64,000 nucleotides of DNA. Origin: CAWCTD01 sp963798455 (GTDB lineage: Bacteria > Acidobacteriota > Terriglobia > Bryobacterales > Bryobacteraceae). This document shows positions 34,046-41,561 of the stretch, one piece after another. Made by a program: the position numbers and the translations under genes. Within the stretch, counting starts at the first letter, position 1; each line of letters starts with the position of its first letter. The notes beneath the pieces are model-generated. The model was given only the letters and a program-made list of their open reading frames with translations, was not told the DNA's origin and searched no databases. Where the stretch lies: contig CAWCTD010000004.1 of the NCBI GenBank assembly GCA_963798455.1, positions 1,054,001 to 1,118,000 of the forward strand, in the 5' to 3' direction.

Positions 34046-34621
34046 ATGACCGGAACCATCAAGAGCGTGGATTCGGCAAGCGCGTCCGGTGTCATCACAG
34101 CAGAGGACGGCCTGATGGTTGGCTTTTGCCCATCCTCGGTGCCGGCATATGGCGTCCCCATCCTCGCGATCGGCCAAGTGGTGAGCTTTGACCTGGAGGG
34201 CGGCCGGCGTCCCAAGGCACTGAACGTCTGCGTGCAGCCTGCGCCTCGAGATTTGACCGCACCGGAGAAGCGCCAGGAGACCACGCGCCTTCGGTACCTC
34301 GGGTTCGAGCATAGGGGGAACATGCGGGCCTATCTGTTTGAGGGGCTTACACCGGGGTCGGAGAAACGGACATTCACCGTCGACGCCGATCTGACACTGT
34401 TTACTAGGCACCACGTTGGGATACAGGAGGGGCCGGCTTTGTGTCTGCACCTGCTGGCCGCGGAATTGGAGGTCGGCGGCGCGGCGGCGCGGACATCGTC
34501 CCAGTGCTCGCTCACGGATCGGGAAATGCTGGCCCACCTCGCGAGCCGGCCTGTCCCGCGAGCGAAGCATGGTCCCAAGAGCACTCTGCCTGAGTCCGGC
34601 GCCACCTTGCCCGTCGTGTGA
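34046..34621 (+). CDS. protein with degenerate cold-shock-like domain and novel C-terminal domain, copy 1
   Basis: The start MTGTIKSVDSASASGVI is chosen because it aligns with the start of the paralogue at 37179. Residues 1-70 follow the cold-shock-domain plan (GTIK, ITAEDG, IGQVVSFDLEGG, KALNVCV), but the aromatic RNA-binding residues are missing. Residues 90-165 form a second domain that I do not recognise (RLRYLGFEHRGNMRAYLFEG, VDADLTLFTRHHVGIQEGPA). The paralogue shares both domains, with LRYAGFNQADNLRSYCF and LKHRIGVQEAPMLCLRKLAA. Each copy follows an RRM gene, so it probably works with RNA or with the RRM protein. Function is unknown. Confidence 0.68.
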   Translation: MTGTIKSVDSASASGVITAEDGLMVGFCPSSVPAYGVPILAIGQVVSFDLEGGRRPKALNVCVQPAPRDLTAPEKRQETTRLRYLGFEHRGNMRAYLFEGLTPGSEKRTFTVDADLTLFTRHHVGIQEGPALCLHLLAAELEVGGAAARTSSQCSLTDREMLAHLASRPVPRAKHGPKSTLPESGATLPVV

Positions 34622-34641
34622 TCTAAGGATACCCCAGGACT

Positions 34642-34935
34642 TCAGTTAGGATGCCGGTTGCAAACCGGTTCATACTCCCGTATCAACTGCTCTTGACGGG
34701 CAAGCCGGTTGTAAGGGACGCAGAGTTCAAAAATGAAGCCGGTAGGTCCTCGCTCAAGCAGAGGCGTGTGCGTCTCCTGCAAGTGCCCGAGCAACGTCGC
34801 TTTGATGTTGTCGGTCTCTCCCACGAAAACCCACTCACGAGCATTCGATAGCCCGTAGACTCCCGACGACGCTGGCGCATTCTTCCGCACCGAAATGAGC
34901 GAGAAGGTGTACGGCACAAATCTGTCAAACGGCAT
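34642..34935 (-). CDS. small GIY-YIG-like domain protein
   Basis: This 97-residue protein has SSGVYGLSNAREWVFVGETD followed by NIKATLLGHLQE. It resembles the core of GIY-YIG nucleases: GVY for GIY, VFVG for YIG, and a histidine further on. The arginine usually found after the second motif is absent, so it may not cut DNA. It overlaps the end of the radical SAM gene by 11 bases and is therefore translationally coupled to it. Its role there is not clear. It is convergent with the cold-shock-like gene, 20 bases away. Confidence 0.5.
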   Translation of the reverse strand: MPFDRFVPYTFSLISVRKNAPASSGVYGLSNAREWVFVGETDNIKATLLGHLQETHTPLLERGPTGFIFELCVPYNRLARQEQLIREYEPVCNRHPN

Positions 34936-36496
34936 CTCGTTCCCTGCCTGTCAATTCAACCTCATACTTCAGTCCTCTCGCTGCGGCACTGGTTCCGCCC
35001 CAGTTATCGAATGATTCTCTGATTACCCGGAGAATCGTGCCTCGGTTCTGGGCCAGCAGCTTCAGCCATCCCCAGGCGTTCTTCGGCGGGAAGTAGATGC
35101 CACGGAAGAACACCCGCGCGATGAGGTGACTGATCTTGTACGGGGCCGGCTCATGCGCCATCGAGGCGATGGCTCTCCGCGTGGCCACGGGGCTGTAAGC
35201 GTTCGTCCAGGCGTACTTGACCTCCGCTTGCACCTCTTCACAGGTCATCTTCAGCGGCGTGTGCGCCATGTGGAAGGGCGTGAAATCGAGCCAATGCTTT
35301 GGCCGCGTCAGCCGGCCCTCTTCTTCCAGGCGCTCGTAGAGGGGGGTGGCCGGGTAAGGCGTGATCTGTCCGAAGACGGGCAGGCCCGGCGGCCAGTCCT
35401 GTATTTGACGCAGGGTGCGCTCGGCAACGCCCGGCGTGTCATTGTCCAGGCCGAAAATGAACGAAGTGATGGCGTAGACGTTCCGCCGAGCCAGGCGCTG
35501 GAGCGCCGCGGCGTAATCGGCGGGCTTGTTGAAGCTCTTGTTTACAGCGGCGAGATTGGCCGGGTCCAGGGACTCCATGCCGACAAAGATCCACCTGCCC
35601 CCCGAGTCCGCGATCAAGTCCACCAGCTCTTCGTCGCGCAGCAGATTCGCGCTGATCTGGCCCACCCAGGAGAGTTGCGCGCCCGCGGCAATGATGTCGC
35701 GTAGAAGCGACTTCGTGCGCTTTCCGTTGATGGCGAAATTGTCGTCCACGAAGAACACGGCGATCTGGCCGCCGGTACGGCGGGCACGCTCTTTCAGGCG
35801 CAGCATTTCGTCCACGATGCTCTGGTTCGAGCGAAAGCGCACCGAGTCGCCGAAGAATCCCGTAACGGTGCAGAACTCGCATCCGTAGGGACAGCCGCGC
35901 CCGGACTCGACCGGGATGATGTGGAATGTCTCCCAATTGGTCCGGAAGTGTCTCATCACGGGGCGCAGGAAGCCGGGGATCCGATTGAACTGGTCGATGT
36001 CCAGCAAATCCCAACGGATTTGCGGGTAACCCTGGAGGTCAGGCTTGCGCTCCTGGCCCTCGGCATCGACGGCGGTGTAGACGTCCTTCAGCCGGCCGCG
36101 GACCGCATCCTCGATAATTTGCGGCCAGGTCTCGTCCGCCTCGCCCAGCGCCAGCGCGTCCGCGTGCCTCGGCCCGCCATCCAGCCCCAGCGCTTCCTCC
36201 GGCACCTCGGTGACATGTGGTCCGCCCATCACTACTGGCACGCCGGCCGCGCGAACGGCGTCGGCGACGCGGTAGGCTTTTGCGATCATGCGGGTCATGG
36301 CACCGATGCCAACCAACCCGATGCCTTCGTCGAGCACGAACCGAACCAACTCGGTGTCGCTCATCGGCTGCGCATTGCCGTCGATCAGCAGAACTTCGTG
36401 TTCCGGCGGCGTGAGCGACTGCAGCAGAAACATCCACAGATGCGGCATGAAGTTGCGGGTCACGCCGTTGTCTGGGTTATAAAGCAGAATCCTCAT
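34925..36496 (-). CDS. B12-binding-domain radical SAM protein
   Basis: This 523-residue protein starts MRILLYNPDNGV and has an N-terminal cobalamin-binding Rossmann domain (LLIDGNAQPM, VGIGAMTRM, PVVMGGPHVTEVPEEAL). The radical SAM barrel holds the cluster motif GRGCPYGCEFC (CxxxCxxC), FFVDDNFAINGKRTK and WIFVGMESLD. A C-terminal region of about 130 residues follows, with PPKNAWGWLKLLAQNRGTIL. Such enzymes methylate or rearrange unactivated carbons; hopanoid and natural-product methylases are examples. The DxHxxG cobalamin-ligand motif is not seen, as in many of this class. The substrate is unknown; the gene is upstream-coupled only to the GIY-YIG-like protein. Confidence 0.82.
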   Translation of the reverse strand: MRILLYNPDNGVTRNFMPHLWMFLLQSLTPPEHEVLLIDGNAQPMSDTELVRFVLDEGIGLVGIGAMTRMIAKAYRVADAVRAAGVPVVMGGPHVTEVPEEALGLDGGPRHADALALGEADETWPQIIEDAVRGRLKDVYTAVDAEGQERKPDLQGYPQIRWDLLDIDQFNRIPGFLRPVMRHFRTNWETFHIIPVESGRGCPYGCEFCTVTGFFGDSVRFRSNQSIVDEMLRLKERARRTGGQIAVFFVDDNFAINGKRTKSLLRDIIAAGAQLSWVGQISANLLRDEELVDLIADSGGRWIFVGMESLDPANLAAVNKSFNKPADYAAALQRLARRNVYAITSFIFGLDNDTPGVAERTLRQIQDWPPGLPVFGQITPYPATPLYERLEEEGRLTRPKHWLDFTPFHMAHTPLKMTCEEVQAEVKYAWTNAYSPVATRRAIASMAHEPAPYKISHLIARVFFRGIYFPPKNAWGWLKLLAQNRGTILRVIRESFDNWGGTSAAARGLKYEVELTGRERDAV

Positions 36497-36594
36497 GGGA
36501 GATATCCGTTTCGAAACCGCAGTTTACGTCACTGTTTGTCGGGAGCGGGCTGCTGCGACTGGCGCCCGGATCCGGCCGGCTGCAACACTTGTGT

Positions 36595-37179
36595 TCAAAA
36601 CGCACGTGTATAACCGGATGGACAGGGCGGCGGCGAACCACGACGGCCCGCGAAGGAATGTCTCGGCCTTTTCCTCTCGACCGCCGCGGCTCGGGACGTA
36701 GCAAAGGTACTCAGATCGCCGTCATCGAGTTCGTGTCGCCCAGAAGCCGGGAGGGCCCTCAGATCCGCTGCCAGTTTGCGCAGACAGAGCATGGGGGCTT
36801 CCTGAACGCCAATGCGGTGTTTCAGCATCAGCGCCAAGTCAACCGTGACAATGAAGTGCCGCACCGGATGGCCGCACGCGACCGCGTCAAAGCAGTAGCT
36901 GCGGAGGTTATCCGCCTGATTGAAGCCCGCGTAACGGAGGTCAGGTGAAGCGTCGAGCTTCTTCCCAGACCCGGGTACGCCGAACGGCTCGCGGAAGACG
37001 CGCACGGCGGTGTGATGCGGCTGTGCCCGGTCCAGATCGAAGCCGACCAGGTGCCCCACAGCCAGTGTGTCGAAGTCGCCCAGGACGCAGGCGGCCGAAA
37101 AGGCCAGGCAAGTACCCTCCCGGGACCGGATCGTACCTGTCCGCGTGCTTCCCGCCAGACCCACTATTGTGCCCGTCAC
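36595..37179 (-). CDS. protein with degenerate cold-shock-like domain and novel C-terminal domain, copy 2
   Basis: This 194-residue paralogue of the protein at 34046 starts at a GTG (MTGTIVGLAGSTRTG). The first 65 residues keep the cold-shock layout (GTIRSREG, VGHLVGFDLDRAQ) without aromatic RNP residues. The second domain keeps LRYAGFNQADNLRSYCFDA, HFIVTVDLALMLKHRIGVQE and CLRKLAADL. It begins 25 bases after the RRM gene stop at 37205, so the two are one operon. The 97 bases between its end and the radical SAM start at 36496 show no gene. Sharing both domain and neighbour with copy 1 makes the pair a real functional unit rather than a chance frame. Confidence 0.65.
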   Translation of the reverse strand: MTGTIVGLAGSTRTGTIRSREGTCLAFSAACVLGDFDTLAVGHLVGFDLDRAQPHHTAVRVFREPFGVPGSGKKLDASPDLRYAGFNQADNLRSYCFDAVACGHPVRHFIVTVDLALMLKHRIGVQEAPMLCLRKLAADLRALPASGRHELDDGDLSTFATSRAAAVERKRPRHSFAGRRGSPPPCPSGYTRAF

Positions 37180-37204
37180 GTTGTCCAGTTCTCGCTGGCG
37201 GGGC

Positions 37205-37525
37205 TCACCAGCGCGGCTCCCGGCGCTGCCGCCCGGGACCGCCCCCTTGACGCCGGAACCCGCCGCCCCCCCCGGCAGCGCCTTTCGGCCGTGCCTCGCT
37301 TACATTGACAGCGCGGCTGCCAAGGATCGTGCCGGTCAGCTCCGATATCGCTCGGTCCGCTTCGGCGCCATCGGTCATCTCAACGAATGCGAAGCCGCGC
37401 GGCTGGCCCGTTTCCCTGTCCCGCACGAGATCTATCCGTTCGACGGCCCCGAACTTCTCGAAAAGCTCCCGTATGGATTCTTCCGCGATGCCGAAATCCA
37501 GGTTCCCAACAAAAATCCTCTTCAA
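37205..37525 (-). CDS. small RRM-type RNA-binding protein, copy 2
   Basis: This 106-residue single-RRM protein has RNP2 RIFVGNLDF and RNP1 RGFAFVEM and ends in a Gly/Arg-rich tail (GGGGGFRRQGGGPGRQRR) that is longer than in copy 1. The start is a TTG at 37525 with GGGAG upstream; it aligns exactly with the GTG start of copy 1. It opens a two-gene operon with the cold-shock-like gene at 36595. It is probably an RNA chaperone; the -10 region and leader resemble those of copy 1. Confidence 0.85.
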   Translation of the reverse strand: MKRIFVGNLDFGIAEESIRELFEKFGAVERIDLVRDRETGQPRGFAFVEMTDGAEADRAISELTGTILGSRAVNVSEARPKGAAGGGGGFRRQGGGPGRQRREPRW

Positions 37526-37607
37526 ACCGTCTCCCTGCGGTTGAGGCCAGCTTGGCGGGGCTGAGCAGATTCAGCCCGGTTAGGCGGGGTATTCAAGCGC
37601 ACCTTAG

Positions 37608-37616
37608 AGTGTACCA
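37608..37616 (-). promoter_or_regulatory. extended -10 promoter element of RRM gene 2
   Basis: Minus-strand TGGTACACT (37616-37608) mirrors the TGCTATACT of RRM gene 1. Both are followed by a GGTGCG, TTGA and CCCCGCC pattern and lie about 80 bases before the start codon. The rest of 37617-37766, before the Mur-like gene, holds nothing I recognise. Confidence 0.45.
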
Positions 37617-37766
37617 CCTGCCGAACGCACCCGAGCTAGCCGCACGGCATGCTATCAAAGAATTCCGCCCGCCGTCATGTGGTGCGACTCACAGGCAGGC
37701 GTTCCCGGCACGCCGCTGCAGCCCGCCTCCGCTCGCGGGATACTGGTGTGAAGATCGCGTGACCAG

Positions 37767-39083
37767 ATGAGATTTGTTGCCAAGCAGTGGCGGGAAGCCT
37801 GTCGCCGAATGTTGGACCGCTACAGGAAGGCCGCCATCGGCTTGGGACTGAGCGCACTCGCTTTCCTGTGGCGCCGCCTGATGTTCCGGACGACGTTCAT
37901 CGTGGTGACCGGAAGCTACGGCAAGACTATGACGACGCGAGGCGTGGCAGCCATACTGTCCTCTTGCTTCGGGACCAACTCCACGCGCGGCGCGAACAAT
38001 TCGCGCATCGGTCTGGCTCTCTCGATCTTGCGAACTAGGTATTCCCACTCCTTCACTGTCCTGGAAGTGGGGACACAACGGCCTGGGGCGTTGAAGCGGG
38101 CGGCATGGTTGATCGAACCGGACGTGGTTGTTGTTCTCTGTGTGGCGCGCGCTCACACCGAGAACTTTGTAAGCCTGGATCACATCGCCGTCGAAAAGGC
38201 ACAACTGCTGAGCCGGATGCGCCCGGACGGTGTGGCGATTCTAAACGGAGACGATGCGCGAGTTCTGTCGATGGCCGGGCGTTGCCCGGGCCGGGTGCGG
38301 ACGTTCGGCCAATCGGCGGGCTTCGACGTTTGGGCGAGCGACGTCTCTTCGAGGTGGCCGTCCGGGCTGTCCTTTATCGTGCACGCGGACGGCCAGTCGC
38401 TGCCGGTTCACACGCAGTTCTTTGGGCAGCACTGGGTGACAACCGCTCTGGCCGCGCTGTCCGTCGCGCTCTGCTGTGGTGTGACTCTGCCCAACGCCGT
38501 TTCGGCTTTGGAGCGAGCCGAGACATACCCAGGCCGAGTGCAGCCGTGCCTCCTGCCTTCGGGGGCTGTCGTGTTGCGTGATGACTACAACTGGTCGATC
38601 GACTCCATGCTGGCTGCTCTGAGAGTTCTGCGCGACGCGGAGGCGCGCCGCCGAGTCCTTGTAATAGGCGACGTGGAAGACTCCGGCCAGGGAGCGCCCG
38701 ACAGACACGAGGCTCTTGGGCAAGCCGCTGCCGAGTCCGCGGAACTCGCGGTCTTCTTCGGTGAGCACAGCGCTTCGACCGCCAAGGCCGCGCTGGCCGT
38801 GGGCATGGAACCACAGAACGTCCACAGCTTCCCGACGCAACGGGAGGCTGGCGAGTTTCTGAAAAGGGTGCTCGGCAACGGTGACTTAGTGCTACTCCGG
38901 CGCTCGCGGCGCGACCATCCGGAGCGCATTTACTACGCTCAATTTGGGACGGTAGAATGCACCAAGGTGGAATGCCAGGAAGACTGTCGTTGCGACGAAT
39001 GCGCCGAGTTGCGGCCCAGTCTGGAGTTGGCGGAGGATGTCCCAAAACAACACCGGCCACGTTGGGAGCATGAACCGAAATAG
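37767..39083 (+). CDS. MurF-like Mur ligase family protein with cysteine-rich tail
   Basis: This 438-residue protein starts with a basic segment and a hydrophobic stretch (AAIGLGLSALAFLWRRLMF), then has the Mur ligase ATP site VTGSYGKTMTTRG. The MurF-like middle follows (AHTENFVSLDHIAVEKAQLL, VAILNGDDARV) and a C-terminal Mur domain with DDYNWSIDSMLAALRVL and GDVEDSG. The N-terminal UDP-substrate domain of MurF is absent. The tail has CTKVECQEDCRCDECAEL, which may bind metal. Mur ligases join an amino acid to a carboxylate using ATP, so beside peptide synthetases it may build an amide bond in the same product. It overlaps the acyltransferase gene by 47 bases. Confidence 0.7.
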   Translation: MRFVAKQWREACRRMLDRYRKAAIGLGLSALAFLWRRLMFRTTFIVVTGSYGKTMTTRGVAAILSSCFGTNSTRGANNSRIGLALSILRTRYSHSFTVLEVGTQRPGALKRAAWLIEPDVVVVLCVARAHTENFVSLDHIAVEKAQLLSRMRPDGVAILNGDDARVLSMAGRCPGRVRTFGQSAGFDVWASDVSSRWPSGLSFIVHADGQSLPVHTQFFGQHWVTTALAALSVALCCGVTLPNAVSALERAETYPGRVQPCLLPSGAVVLRDDYNWSIDSMLAALRVLRDAEARRRVLVIGDVEDSGQGAPDRHEALGQAAAESAELAVFFGEHSASTAKAALAVGMEPQNVHSFPTQREAGEFLKRVLGNGDLVLLRRSRRDHPERIYYAQFGTVECTKVECQEDCRCDECAELRPSLELAEDVPKQHRPRWEHEPK

Positions 39084-40131
39084 GATCGGTCCTCCCGCGG
39101 CCCGCGGCGCGGCACGAGATGAGTGCCGCGATTCGGCGGCCGGAGTCAGGTCGTCAGCGTTAGTTTGGATGAAGCGGAAGGAGCCGTTGACCTTCCGCTT
39201 CGGCCGCTACATCCTTAGGAGCCTCTCAATACCCGCTCTATCGCTCCAAACGCCTTGCACGGAGTTGTCGTGCGACATCGCGGCTACGCTTGCCCAATTG
39301 CCTCCCTTGCCTCCGGACTGTGAAGCTATCGTATTGCCCGCCCACCCGATCAAAGGAGATTTCCCCCGCTTGAAGGGCCTGTTTGGCTCGGTGATCCGTT
39401 ATGTCCCGAACGCCGGAGCACGCCATCTGATCGACTTGAGCGGGACGTTCAAAGACTACAGCTCACGGTTTTCGGGGAGGCGGCGCAACACGCTGGCTCG
39501 CAGGGTAAGGAAGTTTGCCGAGTTCTCCGGCGGGACTCATGAAATGCGGATATTCTCGCGGCCGGAGGAGATGCCGGAGTTTCGGAGAGCTGCTGTAACC
39601 TTGTCCGAGTCCTCGTACAAGGCGCAGTTGGGCGCAACCTTCCAAGACTTGGCGATATCCGTTGAGGAACTGGCGGAGGCCGCGTCTTGCGGTGGTGTCC
39701 GGGGTTACGTTCTCTATTGCGGCCCCTCGCCCGCCGCCTGCGTGTACTGTCGGGTTCAGGGAGCGAATCTGTTGTATGTGTACCCGGCGTACGCCCCTGG
39801 CTACGCGAGCCTGTCTCCGGGCACTGTGCTGCTCTGGCTCACCTTGCAGTCGTTATTCGACGAGCAGAGGTTCAAATACCTTGATTTCTTGTGGGGCGTT
39901 TATCCTTACAAGCTGCTCTTCTCGACAACTGCCATAAGGGTGGCTGCCGTCTACTGCTTTCGCGGCACGCTGCGGAACAGACTGCTCGTGCTCTCGCACC
40001 TTATGTTGCTCATCCTCTCCAAATGGATGAAGGCAGCGACAGCACGCCTGCGGGTGAGCCGCCTCGTGCAGGCCTTGGGTGAGAAGATGGTTCGCAGGTC
40101 TCAACAGGCGGGGCGCGAGGATCCTCTCTAA
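39037..40131 (+). CDS. FemAB/CelD-like (BioF2-type) acyltransferase
   Basis: The protein (up to 364 residues) has RFSGRRRNTLARRVRKF and LSESSYKAQLGATF, then YVLYCGPSPAACVYCRVQG, YAPGYASLSPGTVLLW and FDEQRFKYLDFLWGVYPYK. This is the pattern of the GNAT-fold Acetyltransf_6 (BioF2/CelD-like) family. Members use acyl-CoA or aminoacyl-tRNA donors in cell-wall, exopolysaccharide and peptide assembly. The start is uncertain: ATGs at 39037, 39070 and 39169 are possible, none with an ideal ribosome site. The overlap with the Mur-like gene favours coupled expression and a joint role. The last codons are duplicated near 41508. Confidence 0.72.
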   Translation: MSQNNTGHVGSMNRNRIGPPAARGAARDECRDSAAGVRSSALVWMKRKEPLTFRFGRYILRSLSIPALSLQTPCTELSCDIAATLAQLPPLPPDCEAIVLPAHPIKGDFPRLKGLFGSVIRYVPNAGARHLIDLSGTFKDYSSRFSGRRRNTLARRVRKFAEFSGGTHEMRIFSRPEEMPEFRRAAVTLSESSYKAQLGATFQDLAISVEELAEAASCGGVRGYVLYCGPSPAACVYCRVQGANLLYVYPAYAPGYASLSPGTVLLWLTLQSLFDEQRFKYLDFLWGVYPYKLLFSTTAIRVAAVYCFRGTLRNRLLVLSHLMLLILSKWMKAATARLRVSRLVQALGEKMVRRSQQAGREDPL

Positions 40132-40132
40132 C
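40087..40132 (+). repeat. repeat copy 1: 3' end of the acyltransferase gene
   Basis: The last 46 bases of the acyltransferase gene (encoding MVRRSQQAGREDPL and stop) resemble 41508-41554, with about four substitutions in the first 38 bases. The two copies flank the radical SAM gene and an insertion-sequence remnant. Confidence 0.6.
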
Positions 40133-40154
40133 AGGCGGCTGAAAAAGGGCTCAG

Positions 40155-40193
40155 CGGGATCACTCCCCGTCAAGCGCCGATCCCGTTTTGTTT
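40155..40193 (+). terminator. Rho-independent terminator after the Mur/acyltransferase operon
   Basis: CGGGATC (40155-40161) pairs with GATCCCG (40179-40185) around a 17-base loop and is followed by TTTTGTTT. It lies 24 bases after the acyltransferase stop and 33 bases from the end of the convergent radical SAM gene. Confidence 0.65.
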
Positions 40194-40217
40194 AGATCCA
40201 GCGGCCCAACGGAAGGT

Positions 40218-41336
40218 TCACTTGGACCGGGCGCGGGCAAACGGCGAAACCCACCTGTAGTACTTGTAGACCCGCTCATTGGCCGGGACATGGCAGCAGA
40301 AGCCACAGTCGCATTGCTGGCCGACACCTGCTCCGTCCGAAGGACTTGACAGCCGCCTGCGGAAGGATCGGTATTCGGGGCCGTTCCAAATCTCCCGAAA
40401 ACTCCGTCCCCGAAGGCTGCCCATGGAAAGCTCGCAGGGCCCGCACGGCAAGACCGTGCCATCCACCTTGATGCAAGGGTGCAGCCAGGCGATGTAGCAG
40501 GGGATCTTCTCGCGCACGGCTTCGCCAATCTCGAACCGGTGGATGGTCTCCGCGATGTTATGGCCCACGCCCGACGCTTCCAGGCGTCTGGCCGCGCGGG
40601 CGAGGTCGGCGATCACCGCCTGCTCCTCTTCTTTGGACAACGCCAAGGAAGCCAGCCGGCCGTTCAAGGTGCGCATCTGGGCGAACTGCATGGCGTCGAC
40701 CTTGGTTTGCAGCGCGAGATCAACGAAGGCGTCCACTTCGCGCCAGTTGAAGCGATTGAGAACCGTGAGCAAAACCACGCGCGGCCGCACCCCCGCCACG
40801 GCGCGGCTGGCGGAGGCAACTAGCGATACTCCCTTCACCGCTGCACCGAACTGGTGTGAGCCAACGCCGGGATAATTCGCGCCATACCGGTCCGGAGAGC
40901 TGGCCCAAAGGCTCACTCGGACGAGGCCCATGCCGGTTGCGGCGAGGCGGTAGGCGTTCTCCGCGGTGATCAGAGTGCCGTTGGTAAGCAGCACGGTGCG
41001 GAGACCCGCCTCACGGGCCAGACGGAAAAGGTCGAACATCCCGGGATGAAGCAGGGGTTCCCCCTCACCGCTGAAAGTCAGGTTCCGGGTACCCATCGAG
41101 GCGAGTTCACAGCACAGGCGCGCGAACATGCCGGCATCGAAGTCGTCCCCGGCGGCAGCCCTGAACGTCCGTTCCCCCAGATAGGGCGAGTGGGCGGGGC
41201 ACCCTGCGCAGCCGAGATTGCAGCGGCGGGTAACATCGACGGTCACGCTGACCGGCCCAGTGTAAGCGAACTCCTCGCTCCAGAGCCCCCTGAGCAAGGC
41301 GACCCTATCTCGAAATCCCACCAACCTATTATACAT
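40218..41336 (-). CDS. radical SAM protein with SPASM-like C-terminal domain
   Basis: This 372-residue protein has the cluster motif DVTRRCNLGCAGC (CxxxCxxC), FSGEGEPLLHPGMF, TVLLTNGTLIT and RVSLWASSPDRYG. The C-terminal domain has PCIKVDGTVLPCGPCELSMG and CDCGFCCHVP, cysteines that could bind auxiliary iron-sulfur clusters as in SPASM enzymes. Such enzymes often modify peptides or small molecules by hydrogen abstraction. It stands between the Mur/acyltransferase operon and the synthetases, oriented toward the terminator. It may have been brought in by the transposon remnant just upstream. Confidence 0.82.
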   Translation of the reverse strand: MYNRLVGFRDRVALLRGLWSEEFAYTGPVSVTVDVTRRCNLGCAGCPAHSPYLGERTFRAAAGDDFDAGMFARLCCELASMGTRNLTFSGEGEPLLHPGMFDLFRLAREAGLRTVLLTNGTLITAENAYRLAATGMGLVRVSLWASSPDRYGANYPGVGSHQFGAAVKGVSLVASASRAVAGVRPRVVLLTVLNRFNWREVDAFVDLALQTKVDAMQFAQMRTLNGRLASLALSKEEEQAVIADLARAARRLEASGVGHNIAETIHRFEIGEAVREKIPCYIAWLHPCIKVDGTVLPCGPCELSMGSLRGRSFREIWNGPEYRSFRRRLSSPSDGAGVGQQCDCGFCCHVPANERVYKYYRWVSPFARARSK

Positions 41337-41337
41337 G

Positions 41338-41500
41338 CCGGGTTTAGGCGCACGCCTCTACAAGGGCTCCCAGGTTGCAGGCGATCACACTCAACCGCAG
41401 CCGTACCTCATTCGAGCGGAAGCGATGGGATGAAACTGACGCTAGGAAACAACTCATAGCCGTGAAACTCCACCTTCGACACAACCCGCCGGGCCGTGTG
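41338..41500 (-). mobile_element. decayed transposase fragment, IS1380-like
   Basis: Read on the minus strand, one frame gives ARRVVSKVEFHGYELFPSVS. After a frame change another gives SHRFRSNEVRLRLSVIACNL. These resemble two separated parts of IS1380-type DDE transposases (the KVEWH...GELFPRVGF strand and the late NEVRLQL...AYNLGN helix). Most of the gene is missing, so only a scar remains. I did not find inverted terminal repeats. Confidence 0.5.
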
Positions 41501-41507
41501 TAAATGG

Positions 41508-41554
41508 ATGGTTCGCAGGCGTCAACACGCGGGGCGCGCGGATCCGCTATTAAC
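41508..41554 (+). repeat. repeat copy 2: acyltransferase 3' end fragment
   Basis: This copy would encode MVRRRQHAGRADPL, matching the C-terminus of the acyltransferase at 40087-40132. It sits between the transposase scar and the synthetase end at 41562. No complete gene goes with it. Confidence 0.6.
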
Positions 41555-41561
41555 GCCCGAA

